A DNA stretch of 64,000 nt from Clostridiales bacterium FE2011 (lineage in GTDB: Bacteria; Bacillota; Clostridia; Christensenellales; Aristaeellaceae), in contig CP069418.1 in assembly GCA_017569305.1 (NCBI GenBank), positions 2,108,001 to 2,172,000 on the forward strand, in the 5' to 3' direction. This document shows, in pieces, positions 33,835 to 43,436 of this stretch (positions are counted from its first letter, which is position 1; each line of letters begins with the position of its first letter). The notes beneath the pieces are model-generated. The model made no database searches. It was not told the origin of the DNA and was given only the letters and a program-made list of their open reading frames with translations. Both the position numbers and the translations under genes were made by a program.

Positions 33835-34536
33835 ATGAAAAAGAGAAAGACATTCGGAGAGAAGCTTGCAGCAGGATGTGCCTGTGTAGTGGTAACGGAG
33901 AAAGGACTGGGGAAAAAGGAACACCCGTTCTGGAACTGGCTGCAGGAAGAAGGATTTCATTCATGGCTTCATCATGGTAATTATGGAATGGATTGGATAT
34001 TCATTAATCTCAATTCCATGATTTACGCGCCAGGAATGCCAGGAATCAGGATAGTTGGTCCAATCCGTGAGCATGCAATCACGGTTGAAGAATTCAAAAC
34101 TATCTGGGAAATCTACATGCGGTATGAAGGTCTGTCGGTTCTTGAGATGCCGGAGGATATTGTTATAGCGCTTACGCAGGATAAGGATGGAAAACTCACG
34201 GAGCATAAGATGACGGTGGAGGAGGCGGAGCAGTTGCTGAAGAGTGGAAAGGAACCGATAACCAGAGATAATGCCAAGGACAAACTCGTGCAGGAATGGC
34301 TGAAGAATCCTTCCTGGCGGGAATACTATGAAAAGGCTCCGTCGGAAAAGTGTAGGGAAGTGATTGCGCTGGAGTTTGTGTACAGCGAACTGGAGACGGA
34401 GGAGATCCTGGAGGAGCTGGAGGCAGCGGAAAAGGAGCTTGGGCTGGAAGACTGGCAGTATCTGTACAGGTATGCCCATGGGCCGGAGAAGAAGCACATC
34501 CATGACAGGATTATGGAACTGGGAGGAGAGATTTGA
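33835..34536 (+). CDS. Unknown protein under SAM riboswitch control
   Basis: 233 residues, no signal peptide or membrane helix. N-terminus MKKRKTFGEKLAAGCACVVV, middle part WIFINLNSMIYAPGMPGI, C-terminal half strongly charged and helical (ETEEILEELEAAEKELG, EKKHIHDRIMELGGE). Start chosen at 33835 after AAAGGAG (11-nt spacing); upstream in-frame ATGs fall in the terminator. Genes behind SAM riboswitches usually serve methionine, cysteine or SAM synthesis or transport; this protein has no visible relation to those families. Its C-terminal helices do not identify it either. Confidence 0.7.
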   Translation: MKKRKTFGEKLAAGCACVVVTEKGLGKKEHPFWNWLQEEGFHSWLHHGNYGMDWIFINLNSMIYAPGMPGIRIVGPIREHAITVEEFKTIWEIYMRYEGLSVLEMPEDIVIALTQDKDGKLTEHKMTVEEAEQLLKSGKEPITRDNAKDKLVQEWLKNPSWREYYEKAPSEKCREVIALEFVYSELETEEILEELEAAEKELGLEDWQYLYRYAHGPEKKHIHDRIMELGGEI

Positions 34537-34671
34537 CACGGATGGGAAGATATGAGATAAAAATGTAGAGTAAAGAGAAAAGTAAAGAGTTTAGCATTGT
34601 CGCTTAGGAGGCGACCTGCTTTCTGAAAGATTCTGATATGCTGGATATGCCGGGTGGAACAGTGGCTACGC

Positions 34672-34826
34672 CAAATGCAGAATTCAGAATGCAGAATGCA
34701 GAATGATTGCGTCCTTCGGACGTAGTAAGGGATCCCTCGACTTTTACCCGGGGCTGCCGCCCGTTTTCCACTGAAAACTGTCCACTGGACAGTTTTCCGG
34801 GCGCTACAAACCCCGGGATGACAGCC
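34672..34826. repeat. Structured intergenic repeat element
   Basis: Begins with tandem GCAGAAT units, followed by nested inverted repeats: GAAAACTGTCC/GGACAGTTTTC (34773-34783, 34787-34797), GCCCG/CGGGC and CCCGGGG/CCCCGGG outside. Flanked on both sides by AGAGTGAAGAGT-like repeats. It looks like a dispersed non-coding element; there is no gene in the 34.54-34.90 kb gap. Confidence 0.55.
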
Positions 34827-34897
34827 AAGAGTGAAGAGTGAAGAGTGTAGAGTTGCTGCTTTTGAGGCAGCGGAGTTTATGATTGGAGTGAAGCAGC

Positions 34898-36172
34898 ATG
34901 TATGGCGCGATACTTGGAGATATTATCGGAAGCCCCTATGAGTTTGACATGGGAGATAAGACGAAGGATTTTCCGCTGTTCAGAGCGGACAGCATGTTTA
35001 CGGACGACAGCGTGATGACCATTGCCGTGGCGGACGCCCTGCTGTCTGAAGCGAAGGATCCGGAAAGGATCAAGACACTGCTGGTGTATTCCATGAAGCG
35101 GTGGGGAAAAAAGCTTCCGGACGCGGGATATGGCGGAATGTTTTACCGGTGGCTGTTTGAGGATGATCCGCAGCCTTACGGAAGCTTCGGAAACGGATCC
35201 GCCATGCGGGTATCTTCCGTGGGCTGGCTGTATGATTCCCTGGAGGAAACCAGGGAGAAGGCCAGGCTGACAGCGGAAGTGACGCACAACCATCCGGAAG
35301 GCATCAAAGGGGCGGAGAGCGTAGCGGCAGTCATTTGGCTGGCACGGAACGGAAAGAGCAAGCAGGAAATCCGGGAGTATGTGATCAAGGAATTCGGGTA
35401 TGATTTAAGCCGAACTTGCGATGAGATCCGGCCGGGATATTATCATGTGGAGAGCTGCCAGCAGACGGTGCCGGAAGCCATTACAGCCTTTCTGGAAGGG
35501 GAAAGCTTTGAAGATGTGATCCGGACAGCTGTATCTTTGGGCGGAGACTGTGATACACTGACCTGTATAGCAGGCAGTATGGCGGAAGCGTTTTACGGCG
35601 TACCGGAAGAACTGAAGGAAGAATGCCGGAAACGGATTACGCCGGAAATGAAAGAAGTGCTAGACCGGTTTGATAAAGCGAGAGTTGACAAGGGGACGGT
35701 TCTCCTGACAACTTCTGAGGCAGACAATGGTTATGGAGAAAGCGGGAACGTGGATAAGGAAAAACTGATTGAGGAACTGCTGGAGAAGCCTTGCCTGGTA
35801 GTGGATTTTCTGCCGGAGCAGGTGCCGGAAAGAGATGCCAGAAAGTACTTCGCAGTGGAGAAGTATTACCTGGCGCCGGAACGGTATGCGGGATTCCAGG
35901 AAAAGTTTACGGATATCCTGGTGAAGCTGAGCTGTTATTATGCCTTCAGCGTCTGCGAAGCGGCAGTGGGGAAGTTCACTGACAATCCTGCTCCGGAATG
36001 GTTGGCAGGGAAAATCCGGGAAGGGAAAGACCTGTGTGTACTGCTGCCGGAGGAAAAGGTGCTGATTACCCTGAACAGGGATGATCTGTATATGACGATA
36101 TATAACGCAGGCGGGAAAGTGCTGGGGATTGTGGAGAAACTGGCGGGAGCGAATGGGCTGTTTGTGTGGTAA
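34898..36172 (+). CDS. ADP-ribosylglycohydrolase family protein
   Basis: 424 residues. Starts directly with MYGAILGDIIGSPYEFD, contains FTDDSVM (34-40) and GGDCDTLTCIAG (about 214-225), the two magnesium-binding signatures of the DraG/ARH fold (about residues 1-260). It would remove ADP-ribose from protein or other targets in the cytoplasm. Residues about 270-424 are an extra domain of unknown function, not present in classic DraG. GGAGTGAAGCAGC precedes the ATG. Given the SIR2 genes in the area a link to NAD or ADP-ribose metabolism is tempting but unproven. Confidence 0.9.
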   Translation: MYGAILGDIIGSPYEFDMGDKTKDFPLFRADSMFTDDSVMTIAVADALLSEAKDPERIKTLLVYSMKRWGKKLPDAGYGGMFYRWLFEDDPQPYGSFGNGSAMRVSSVGWLYDSLEETREKARLTAEVTHNHPEGIKGAESVAAVIWLARNGKSKQEIREYVIKEFGYDLSRTCDEIRPGYYHVESCQQTVPEAITAFLEGESFEDVIRTAVSLGGDCDTLTCIAGSMAEAFYGVPEELKEECRKRITPEMKEVLDRFDKARVDKGTVLLTTSEADNGYGESGNVDKEKLIEELLEKPCLVVDFLPEQVPERDARKYFAVEKYYLAPERYAGFQEKFTDILVKLSCYYAFSVCEAAVGKFTDNPAPEWLAGKIREGKDLCVLLPEEKVLITLNRDDLYMTIYNAGGKVLGIVEKLAGANGLFVW

Positions 36173-36203
36173 GAGGGCGTTATAAGAAGAGCTGGAAAAA
36201 GCG

Positions 36204-36284
36204 ATGAAGTATGTGGAACTGCCTTATGAGGAACTGGATGAAAAGATTGTTGAACTTTTGAAGGTGAAAAGAGAAAAACTGTAA
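36204..36284 (+). pseudogene. C-terminal gene fragment
   Basis: A 26-codon frame (MKYVELPYEELDEKIVELL...) ends in a normal stop; a TAA lies six codons upstream and there is no good ribosome site. It reads like the tail of a lost gene at the border where the sequence turns AT-rich. The rest of 36.28-36.53 kb shows nothing definite. Confidence 0.3.
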
Positions 36285-36537
36285 ACGAAGCAATAGGAGA
36301 GCAAGCCAAGAGAAACAGAATGAACGACTGGAATTGAAACTCGTTCTGCTCTAGATAAGTTGGTGATGCTAAAGGTTGGAGTTTGAGGATCATGGACATA
36401 CTCTAAGCGCTATAAACATAATTCATATACACTAAAAAAACATTGTTATTTGAGGCATTTGGGGGTATAATTACAAACCATAAGAGTTCGTTTTATATAT
36501 TTTGCTCCGGCCTTAGCTTTAACAAGGAGATGGTCGC

Positions 36538-37128
36538 TTGGGACATACAGCTGTTGATCTTCGGTGCCCCAATTGTAATAGTCCTGTCCGAACAGATCAA
36601 AAAGAATGTGGATGGTGTCATCAGCCAGTGGTTGTTTCAACGTTTACAAGTGTATATGATATGCCACTGCCGTTAGTAAACAAATATGCGAACGCGTATC
36701 GCTCGGCTTTATCAGCAAACCCAGATAATACCGAATTAAACAAATCGATAGCTTTTTGTTATCTTAAGCTTCATCTTTATGATAATGCCTGTTTTGCATT
36801 TGAAAAAGCAATAAAAGATAGTTTTGACGATTCGGAAATATATTTTTATGCGGCAATTTGCTTACTAAAAGGTAAAAAGGCATTTTTGGCATCAAGAACT
36901 GATATTGATAAAGCCATTGATTACATAAATGCAGCGAATATGATTGAGCCCAAAGGTATATACTATTATTTTTTGGCTTATATAAAGTATGATTTCTTTG
37001 AAAGAAAGTACTTGAATACAACACCAAACTACCGAGATTGCTTGGCAATGGCTGCTTCATATGGCATTTCACAGAATGATAGGATTCAATTGTTTGGAAT
37101 ATTAAATGTAGCCGAGCCTATATTCTAA
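36538..37128 (+). CDS. Zinc-ribbon and TPR-like protein
   Basis: 196 residues with a TTG start placed by AAGGAG 8 nt upstream. A zinc ribbon CPNCNSPVRTDQKECGWC spans residues 10-27. The rest is helical with TPR-like pairs (NKSIAFCYLKLHLYDNACFAFEKAI and following). First gene of a same-strand AT-rich cassette that continues to 45.5 kb. Probably an adaptor protein; partner unknown. Confidence 0.75.
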   Translation: MGHTAVDLRCPNCNSPVRTDQKECGWCHQPVVVSTFTSVYDMPLPLVNKYANAYRSALSANPDNTELNKSIAFCYLKLHLYDNACFAFEKAIKDSFDDSEIYFYAAICLLKGKKAFLASRTDIDKAIDYINAANMIEPKGIYYYFLAYIKYDFFERKYLNTTPNYRDCLAMAASYGISQNDRIQLFGILNVAEPIF

Positions 37129-37184
37129 TTTAGTAACTTATGCTGTGGCCACACACAGCAAAAAAAGTATAAAGGAGAACGGCC

Positions 37185-37913
37185 ATGAATTACGAATTGA
37201 CAAAGCATTACTTCAAAGTAGTCGATGACCATGTGGATGAGACGCTTAATTATAAGCCATCTCTCATTATGGGTGGAATTGGTTTGATTTTATTGCTTGC
37301 TGTGAAAAGCTTTGGGGGCACTATTCTCGGACTGGGCTTGATTGCCTTGGGTGTATATTACATTATCCACCAAAAGAGTCAGATCCAGGAAAAAAAAGAT
37401 AAAATCCAGAAGGAAATAGAAGCGATTCCGACAGATGAGCAATATGATGGAGAAGTTCTTAAGTCTCTTAATAATCTCAGAGAAAAAGCTCTTAGTAAAC
37501 TCGGAATTGATGAAGAAGAAGTTAGTGAAATAGAGCCTATTTCCTTTGATGGCTATGTTTATAGAGGAGCCACTGAACTTAAAAAGGGCAAGGATGGACT
37601 GTTTAGAACAAATAAGTATGAATGTGTGCAGTTGTTCTTCTCCCAGAACGAGGTTCATTGTTATACTTACAATTTTGACACAATAACTGATAAGCATTTT
37701 GAATCGACTGATGTATATTTCTATAGGGACATTGTTGCTGTTTCTACTTCTAGTGAGGTTGAAAAGGTCCTGGAGCAGAACGTTGAGTATGAAACCTTTA
37801 AACTGACTACTGCTGGTGGGACAGCGTTGCAGGTTTCTCTGCGAGATGTGAATAACGCTCAGAGATCTATCAATGCAATGCGTTCACTTCTCAGACAAAA
37901 GAAGTCAATGTGA
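37185..37913 (+). CDS. Membrane protein with C-terminal soluble domain
   Basis: 242 residues. Two adjacent hydrophobic helices (about 26-42 and 44-63) are followed by a Lys/Glu coiled stretch (65-110) and a soluble domain ending in RSINAMRSLLRQKKSM, which resembles a PH-like beta barrel with a final helix. AAAGGAG is 8 nt before the ATG. Member of the HerA/SPFH cassette. No named family recognised. Confidence 0.7.
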   Translation: MNYELTKHYFKVVDDHVDETLNYKPSLIMGGIGLILLLAVKSFGGTILGLGLIALGVYYIIHQKSQIQEKKDKIQKEIEAIPTDEQYDGEVLKSLNNLREKALSKLGIDEEEVSEIEPISFDGYVYRGATELKKGKDGLFRTNKYECVQLFFSQNEVHCYTYNFDTITDKHFESTDVYFYRDIVAVSTSSEVEKVLEQNVEYETFKLTTAGGTALQVSLRDVNNAQRSINAMRSLLRQKKSM

Positions 37914-37918
37914 GTTTT

Positions 37919-37965
37919 ATGCCCGTGTGAATTGCTTCTGTGGCAAAGTTGGTTCACACGGGCAT
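37919..37965 (+). other. Long-stem hairpin between cassette genes
   Basis: A perfect 13-bp stem (37919-37931 with 37953-37965) with a 21-nt loop and only a weak T tail lies between the membrane-protein gene and the ATPase gene. It may tune read-through into the ATPase gene or mark a processing site. Confidence 0.45.
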
Positions 37966-37990
37966 ACTTTATGGTTGGAGGATATCGACA

Positions 37991-40675
37991 ATGGCGAATA
38001 TGGTTTATTTATCTAAATTACCAAGTAACGAAACAATAGCGGTAAGTGCTATCGAGATAACTGCAGTACCTCATTTATCCATTATCGATTCTCAATTATC
38101 AGAAAGCAAGGTTAATGAACAATATAAGAGGGAAATAATGTCCTTGCTTAATGAAGTATTCCAACTATACAGAAATCCATTTGAAACGGGAAATACACAA
38201 CAGTATAAGGAGTTGGCACTGGAACTTCTTTGGATAACAACTCCTGTGAACAATCAACCGTATAAAGCTGCAATCCATATATATATAGTTTTTAGAGCAT
38301 TAGACAAAGATGAGCAAACTGCTATAAAAATAATACAGAATGAATGCTCATTGTTTAAGTCTATCCTTTCTGGACAAAAATACGATTGGAAAGAAATAGA
38401 GTATTCTGAACTTGAACAGATTGTATCAAAAGTTGATGATACTGCAATCCATGCAATTGCAAAGGAAGAGCGACTAGACAATTTACAGAATCAAATTCTT
38501 CCTTATTGCTACTCATACGACAGGCTTCCGTCAACACATGAGGATCTGGGCAGACTCGTTAATGTGCTTTCAGAGTATCCGAATAGTGCTGTGTCCGTTC
38601 AGTTAATTCCGACAGGACTAAATAGTGCAGAGGCAGCAGAGATAGATAGAACAACACAAATGCTTGAAATGCTTCACAGGGGAATAGCTGATCGTGGAGT
38701 GGGTAATGTTAGTTTTACTCTTGCTGAAAAGTCATCACAAGTATATAAATACTATGCGGATAATAAACGAGCCCCTCTTTTTTGCTATAATATTCTTGTT
38801 TTCGGAACAGAATTGGCAGCAACAAATATAGCAAATCGCCTTCTGGGGCAATTATCTTCTTCGAATGAAACAAGTGCAAATCTGGAAATTATCAAGTTGT
38901 ATAATGATAACCTCAACAAAGATCAATCACTTTCTGCTCTTCCATGGATAGCTAACGAATATTTAATAAATCAGGGGAGATCCCAATATATATGGTCTGC
39001 TGATAACGTCTCCCCATCTTTTTATCGTCTACCGAATATAATCACCAGCGAAGAAGCTGCTGAATTATTTAGGCTACCAATTGGTTCTGAAAGAGTTTCG
39101 GCTGGTTTGCATATTAATGAAGCTGAGAAAACAAGTAAAACATATGGCGATCGTATTATAAACACAGGAGATATCACTTTAGGCAAACTACGCTCTTCAA
39201 CAAAATCAGATACTATCGGTATTTCCTTAAAAGACTTGACAAAGCACATGCTTGTTGTGGGAACACCTGGTTCGGGAAAGACCACTTTCTCAGTCAGCCT
39301 TCTCGACAGGCTATGGAAAGATCATAATATTCCTTTCCTTGTAATTGAACCGGCAAAAAACGAGTATCGTGCATTGATCCAAAGTATCCCGGATCTCCAA
39401 GTCTTTACACCTGGAAAGAACTTTATATCTCCTTTTGTTTTTAATCCATTTGTTCCGCCTAAAAACGTTCGCCTGGAAACATATAAATCCACACTAAAAA
39501 CAGCTTTTTCCGCAGCTGTTTCTATGTCAACACCGTTGGATAAAATATTCGAGGAGACAGTCAATAATTGCTATTCTGATTTCCGCTGGCTTGATTCTTA
39601 TACAACAGACAATAAAGGCCAAGTATTCAATATCCATGATTTTATTAGATGCTTCCAACAAACATTTGAATCTATAGGATACACCGGCGATGCTCGCAAT
39701 ATTGGTCGAGCTGGTGTGGTCAGATTGAATAGTATGATTAATCTTTTTGATAACTATTCGACTATTCCTGTGGAAGATCTATTATCTAAGCCAACAGTAA
39801 TAGAACTTGCTGCGATCGAAAACTCTGATGAAAAAGCATTGGTTATTGCGATCCTTTTACTCTCAATTCTTGCATATGTGAATAGCAATTATGTGGGCGA
39901 AGGTGATTTGAAAAATGTCATTTTACTTGAGGAAGCACATGTGTTGCTTGATTCAAACCAGAATAGTTCACAAGGTGAGGCTAATCCCAGTGCAATTGCA
40001 CAAGGCTTGATCAAAAGAATGTTGGCAGAATGCAGATCTTATGGGGTCAGTCTTATTATTGCGGATCAATCTCCACGCAAAGTATCAACGGATGTTGTAG
40101 CTTTGACGGACATTAAAATGGCGTTTAGGTTGGTAGAGGCCATTGACAAACAGATAATTGCTGATAGTACAGGATTAAGTGATAATCAGTTGCAACGATT
40201 GGCAAAGCTCAAGCCTGGTGAAGCATTCACATTCTTTGGACGCTTGGAAGAACCAGAAGAAATTATAACTCCCGATTATCGTCTGGAGCATAATATTAGC
40301 ATCTCTCTTTCAGATGAAAGCATTAGAAAACTCTCAACATATTGGAATTGCAGAAAAGAGATGCTACGACCATATCCTGAATGCAATCATATTCTATGCT
40401 GCAAAAACCAATGCTGTTATGAACGACGAATTCTCGCAAGAGAAGTGGCACGCCGAATCTATACACATTATTGCAATTCTCAATCTAATGATATTGAAAT
40501 CGTTCGGCAAATAATGATAAAGCTGTCAGCTCTAATAAAAGCCGAACTTAATGATGAAGAGTTTACTCCTGAACTAAAAGCATGTGTAAAAGTACATCTT
40601 TGGCGGAAATTAATCTATGGAACCCAAATAAAGATTTCGCCCCAAACAGTTAATTCTTCGCTCAACAAGCAATAA
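37991..40675 (+). CDS. HerA/VirB4-like ATPase
   Basis: 894 residues from the ATG at 37991 (GGAGG 9 nt upstream; a frame extension of 17 codons has no site). Residues 1-400 are a unique helical/alpha-beta region. The ATPase core shows GTPGSGKTT (Walker A, near 423), ILLEEAHVLLD (Walker B, near 646), IIADQSPRK and FRLVEAIDKQIIADSTGL, as in HerA-FtsK-type pumps that form hexamers and move DNA or protein. The C-terminus has a Cys cluster CNHILCCKNQCC near 797. It is the largest gene of the cassette and could power export of the acidic-repeat toxins nearby, which is inference. Confidence 0.85.
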   Translation: MANMVYLSKLPSNETIAVSAIEITAVPHLSIIDSQLSESKVNEQYKREIMSLLNEVFQLYRNPFETGNTQQYKELALELLWITTPVNNQPYKAAIHIYIVFRALDKDEQTAIKIIQNECSLFKSILSGQKYDWKEIEYSELEQIVSKVDDTAIHAIAKEERLDNLQNQILPYCYSYDRLPSTHEDLGRLVNVLSEYPNSAVSVQLIPTGLNSAEAAEIDRTTQMLEMLHRGIADRGVGNVSFTLAEKSSQVYKYYADNKRAPLFCYNILVFGTELAATNIANRLLGQLSSSNETSANLEIIKLYNDNLNKDQSLSALPWIANEYLINQGRSQYIWSADNVSPSFYRLPNIITSEEAAELFRLPIGSERVSAGLHINEAEKTSKTYGDRIINTGDITLGKLRSSTKSDTIGISLKDLTKHMLVVGTPGSGKTTFSVSLLDRLWKDHNIPFLVIEPAKNEYRALIQSIPDLQVFTPGKNFISPFVFNPFVPPKNVRLETYKSTLKTAFSAAVSMSTPLDKIFEETVNNCYSDFRWLDSYTTDNKGQVFNIHDFIRCFQQTFESIGYTGDARNIGRAGVVRLNSMINLFDNYSTIPVEDLLSKPTVIELAAIENSDEKALVIAILLLSILAYVNSNYVGEGDLKNVILLEEAHVLLDSNQNSSQGEANPSAIAQGLIKRMLAECRSYGVSLIIADQSPRKVSTDVVALTDIKMAFRLVEAIDKQIIADSTGLSDNQLQRLAKLKPGEAFTFFGRLEEPEEIITPDYRLEHNISISLSDESIRKLSTYWNCRKEMLRPYPECNHILCCKNQCCYERRILAREVARRIYTHYCNSQSNDIEIVRQIMIKLSALIKAELNDEEFTPELKACVKVHLWRKLIYGTQIKISPQTVNSSLNKQ

Positions 40676-40702
40676 CTCCTTGTGAAATGGAGATGTTTGG
40701 AA

Positions 40703-41323
40703 ATGAAAGAGAAACTTCAAACATTTGGTAAGAATTTTATTCGTCAGGGATATATCTATACATTGGTTTGCCTCGTTTTAGGTCTTGTACTGACTATATG
40801 GTCCGAACAAGCATTGTTTAGCATAGTGGTATCTTTGCTTATCTTTGTACTTTTATATGGCATTATACATATTGTTTGTTATTTCGTATCGGAACCAAAG
40901 ATTGCAAAGAATGGTCGATTCTTACTGAAAGGTTTACTCGCAATCGAAGCGGTTGCCATATTCTGCCTTGCGTATTTTTTATCGATGAAAACAGTCATTG
41001 TCGTTTTTGCTTCAGTAATGGCAATCATGAGTTCAGTAAGGTTTCAGTGTGCCATCGATTTACAAAGGCAGAAGTTTAAACCTTGGTACATGTTTCTAAT
41101 TTTTGGTTCTTTTATTCTTATTATGGCATGTCTACCATTTATCTTCCAGCTGACTGATTCAGTTCTTTTCAGAATTGTTGGAGTAACGATGCTGTTTGAA
41201 ATGATAGATGATTTTATGTGCAGAGTAATTGTAAAGACTTCCGATGAAGACACTACTATAAAAGAAGATACAACTATTAGCGAAGAAGATATAACTGAAA
41301 AAGGAGCATCGACAGATGAGTGA
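40703..41323 (+). CDS. Polytopic membrane protein (DUF308-like)
   Basis: 206 residues with six hydrophobic helices in three pairs (YTLVCLVLGLVLTIW, LFSIVVSLLIFVLLYGII and so on), the layout of HdeD/DUF308 proteins, and a short acidic Thr/Glu/Asp tail. Start at the ATG with GGAG 10 nt upstream; an in-frame GTG seven codons earlier is weaker. Its stop overlaps the start of the acidic-repeat protein by 8 bp, so the two are translationally coupled and perhaps a toxin/immunity or toxin/export pair. Confidence 0.75.
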   Translation: MKEKLQTFGKNFIRQGYIYTLVCLVLGLVLTIWSEQALFSIVVSLLIFVLLYGIIHIVCYFVSEPKIAKNGRFLLKGLLAIEAVAIFCLAYFLSMKTVIVVFASVMAIMSSVRFQCAIDLQRQKFKPWYMFLIFGSFILIMACLPFIFQLTDSVLFRIVGVTMLFEMIDDFMCRVIVKTSDEDTTIKEDTTISEEDITEKGASTDE

Positions 41324-43421
41324 GTATGAAGTTGGTTTAGATTCAATTGACACTTCATCTGATGTTTCTGATACGTCTAGTAGTGATTTTTCCGAAGACA
41401 TAAGCGATACTGATGCAGAATCTTTTGAAGAAATGCCGGAAGACAGTATTGATTTATCAGATGATGATAGTGTTGATGAGCCGATAGATGATATTGCTGA
41501 AGATGTTGAAGAATCGGTGGAGAGTGTTTCTACAGACGTTTTACCGGAAGACATTATCGAAGATATCCCTGATGAAAATTATGAATTGGTATCAGAAGAT
41601 GATTATGATGAAACAATAAAAGAGGATTTTGAAGATATTCCTGAAGACATAGAGATGGAACAAATGGATGATTTGGCTGAAGAACCCGTAGATGTTGCGG
41701 AACCGGACATGGAAGATACAGTCTCTGATGCAATTCCCGAGGACGCAGAAACAGAACAGATGGATGATCTGACTGATGAGCCTGCAGATAATGCAGAGCC
41801 TGAAATGGAAGATACAGTCTCTGATGCAATTCCCGAGGACGCAGAAACAGAACAGATGGATGATCTGACTGATGAGCCTGCAGATAATGCAGAGCCGGAC
41901 GTGGAAGATGCAGTCTCTGATAACATTCTCGAGGACGCTGAAATAGAACAGATGGATGATCTGACTGATGAGCCTGCAGATAATGCAGAGCCTGAAATGG
42001 AAGATACAGTCTCTGATGCAATTCCCGAGGACGCAGAAACAGAACAGATGGATGATCTGACTGATGAGCCTGCAGATAATGCAGAGCCTGAAATGGAAGA
42101 TACAGTCTCTGATGCAATTCCCGAGGACGCAGAAACAGAACAGATGGATGATCAGACTGATGAGCCTGCAGATAATGCAGAGCCTGAAATGGAAGATACA
42201 GTCTCTGATAACATTCCCGAGGACGCAGAAACAGAACAGATGGATGATCTGACTGATGAGCCTGTAGATAATGCAGAGACGGACATGGAAGATACAGTCT
42301 CTGATGCAATTCTCGAGGACGCTGAAACAGAACAGATGGATGATCTGACTGATGAGCCTACAGATAATGCAGAACCTGAAATGGAAGATACAGTCTCTGA
42401 TGCAATTCCCGAGGACGCTGAAACGGAACATTATGCAGGCTCACATTCGGAAACAAACAATTACGAAACTGTCCCGGAAAAGAAAGATACAAACAGTCTG
42501 GAAACAGTAGGCGAAAAACCTCCTGTAGATAACCAGTATCGTGAAAGATGGGAAAATTTTGGGAAAGAGTTTATAGATGTAGATGATACTTCAAAATGGG
42601 ATACACTGAAGGATGTTCCGTTTGCTGGAGACAAGTTTAATGATGCTTCCATTGATTCATTGTATGAGACTTCGGATGTGGATGCATATAAGCCGGATGA
42701 AAAAGAAGTTTCTGATCATTTTGATGCTCCCAGGGCATCAGATTTATGTGACGAAATATTACACGATATTCCGCAGGACCGGCAAAATGCAATTGATATG
42801 GCATATAGAAATGCCCCGCATGAGATAGTTGATGCACTTAATGATTGTGCTTCAGATTTAAAACCTATTGAAGACACAGGGTATTCACAAGATGAATATG
42901 GCCGAATAGTAAAAGATGGTTGTTATTACTCTCCTGATGATAAACAAGTCAGGATGGATGAAAGACTTGATAATGATGAATATGCAGAAATAGTACCTCA
43001 TGAATTAAGCCATTTCTTGGACCATGAAAGGGGTTGGGAATCAAGATCCTCTGAGTTTGTTAATGCCATAGCAAGTGATTTAAACCAGATGGATAGAAAT
43101 ACGCCAGAAGGACGTATGCGATATAACGAGATGCTTGATGATGCATTTAACACAGGTGCGGCATATGATCGTAATGTCTCGGATATTATGAATGGAGTTT
43201 TCAAAAATGATCCTGAAATGGCTGAGCGATTTCTTGATGAAGGTGTCCCGAGATACACTCATCAAGATGAATATTGGGCGATACCGAATAATAGAGAGGC
43301 GGAAACATATGCTAATATGGGAGCAATTCTATGCTCAGATAATAGGATTAGCAATGGATTCCTTGAACGATATTATCCAACAACATATAATCAATTTAAA
43401 AAATTCTATGGGATTAGTTAA
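41316..43421 (+). CDS. Acidic-repeat protein with C-terminal zinc metallopeptidase domain
   Basis: 701 residues. Residues 1-390 are extremely acidic: a Ser/Asp-rich start (SSDVSDTSSSDFSEDISD) and about eight tandem 32-residue units of the form ME(D)TVSDAIPEDAETEQM. Residues about 400-701 form a globular domain with PHELSHFLDHE (HExxH at 562-566) and a downstream NNREAETYAN, typical of gluzincin-type toxin peptidases. No signal peptide. AAAAGGAG precedes the ATG. The design (variable repeat stalk plus C-terminal enzyme) is that of a polymorphic toxin. The protein at 45926 has a similar acidic N-terminus with a nuclease instead. Confidence 0.8.
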   Translation: MSEYEVGLDSIDTSSDVSDTSSSDFSEDISDTDAESFEEMPEDSIDLSDDDSVDEPIDDIAEDVEESVESVSTDVLPEDIIEDIPDENYELVSEDDYDETIKEDFEDIPEDIEMEQMDDLAEEPVDVAEPDMEDTVSDAIPEDAETEQMDDLTDEPADNAEPEMEDTVSDAIPEDAETEQMDDLTDEPADNAEPDVEDAVSDNILEDAEIEQMDDLTDEPADNAEPEMEDTVSDAIPEDAETEQMDDLTDEPADNAEPEMEDTVSDAIPEDAETEQMDDQTDEPADNAEPEMEDTVSDNIPEDAETEQMDDLTDEPVDNAETDMEDTVSDAILEDAETEQMDDLTDEPTDNAEPEMEDTVSDAIPEDAETEHYAGSHSETNNYETVPEKKDTNSLETVGEKPPVDNQYRERWENFGKEFIDVDDTSKWDTLKDVPFAGDKFNDASIDSLYETSDVDAYKPDEKEVSDHFDAPRASDLCDEILHDIPQDRQNAIDMAYRNAPHEIVDALNDCASDLKPIEDTGYSQDEYGRIVKDGCYYSPDDKQVRMDERLDNDEYAEIVPHELSHFLDHERGWESRSSEFVNAIASDLNQMDRNTPEGRMRYNEMLDDAFNTGAAYDRNVSDIMNGVFKNDPEMAERFLDEGVPRYTHQDEYWAIPNNREAETYANMGAILCSDNRISNGFLERYYPTTYNQFKKFYGIS
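41690..42430. repeat. 96-bp coding tandem repeats
   Basis: About eight near-identical 96-bp units inside the acidic-repeat gene (for example GATACAGTCTCTGATG recurs every 96 bp from 41714). Units 4-6 are almost identical in DNA, so unit number can change by slippage or recombination. Confidence 0.85.
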
Positions 43422-43436
43422 AGGAGGATATGAATA

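Noticed and set aside
41554..42431. Long antisense frames and CRISPR-like periodicity across the 96-bp repeats
   Set aside because: The periodicity is that of a coding tandem repeat on the plus strand; there are no distinct spacers, and the antisense frames exist only because the acidic repeats lack stops on the other strand.
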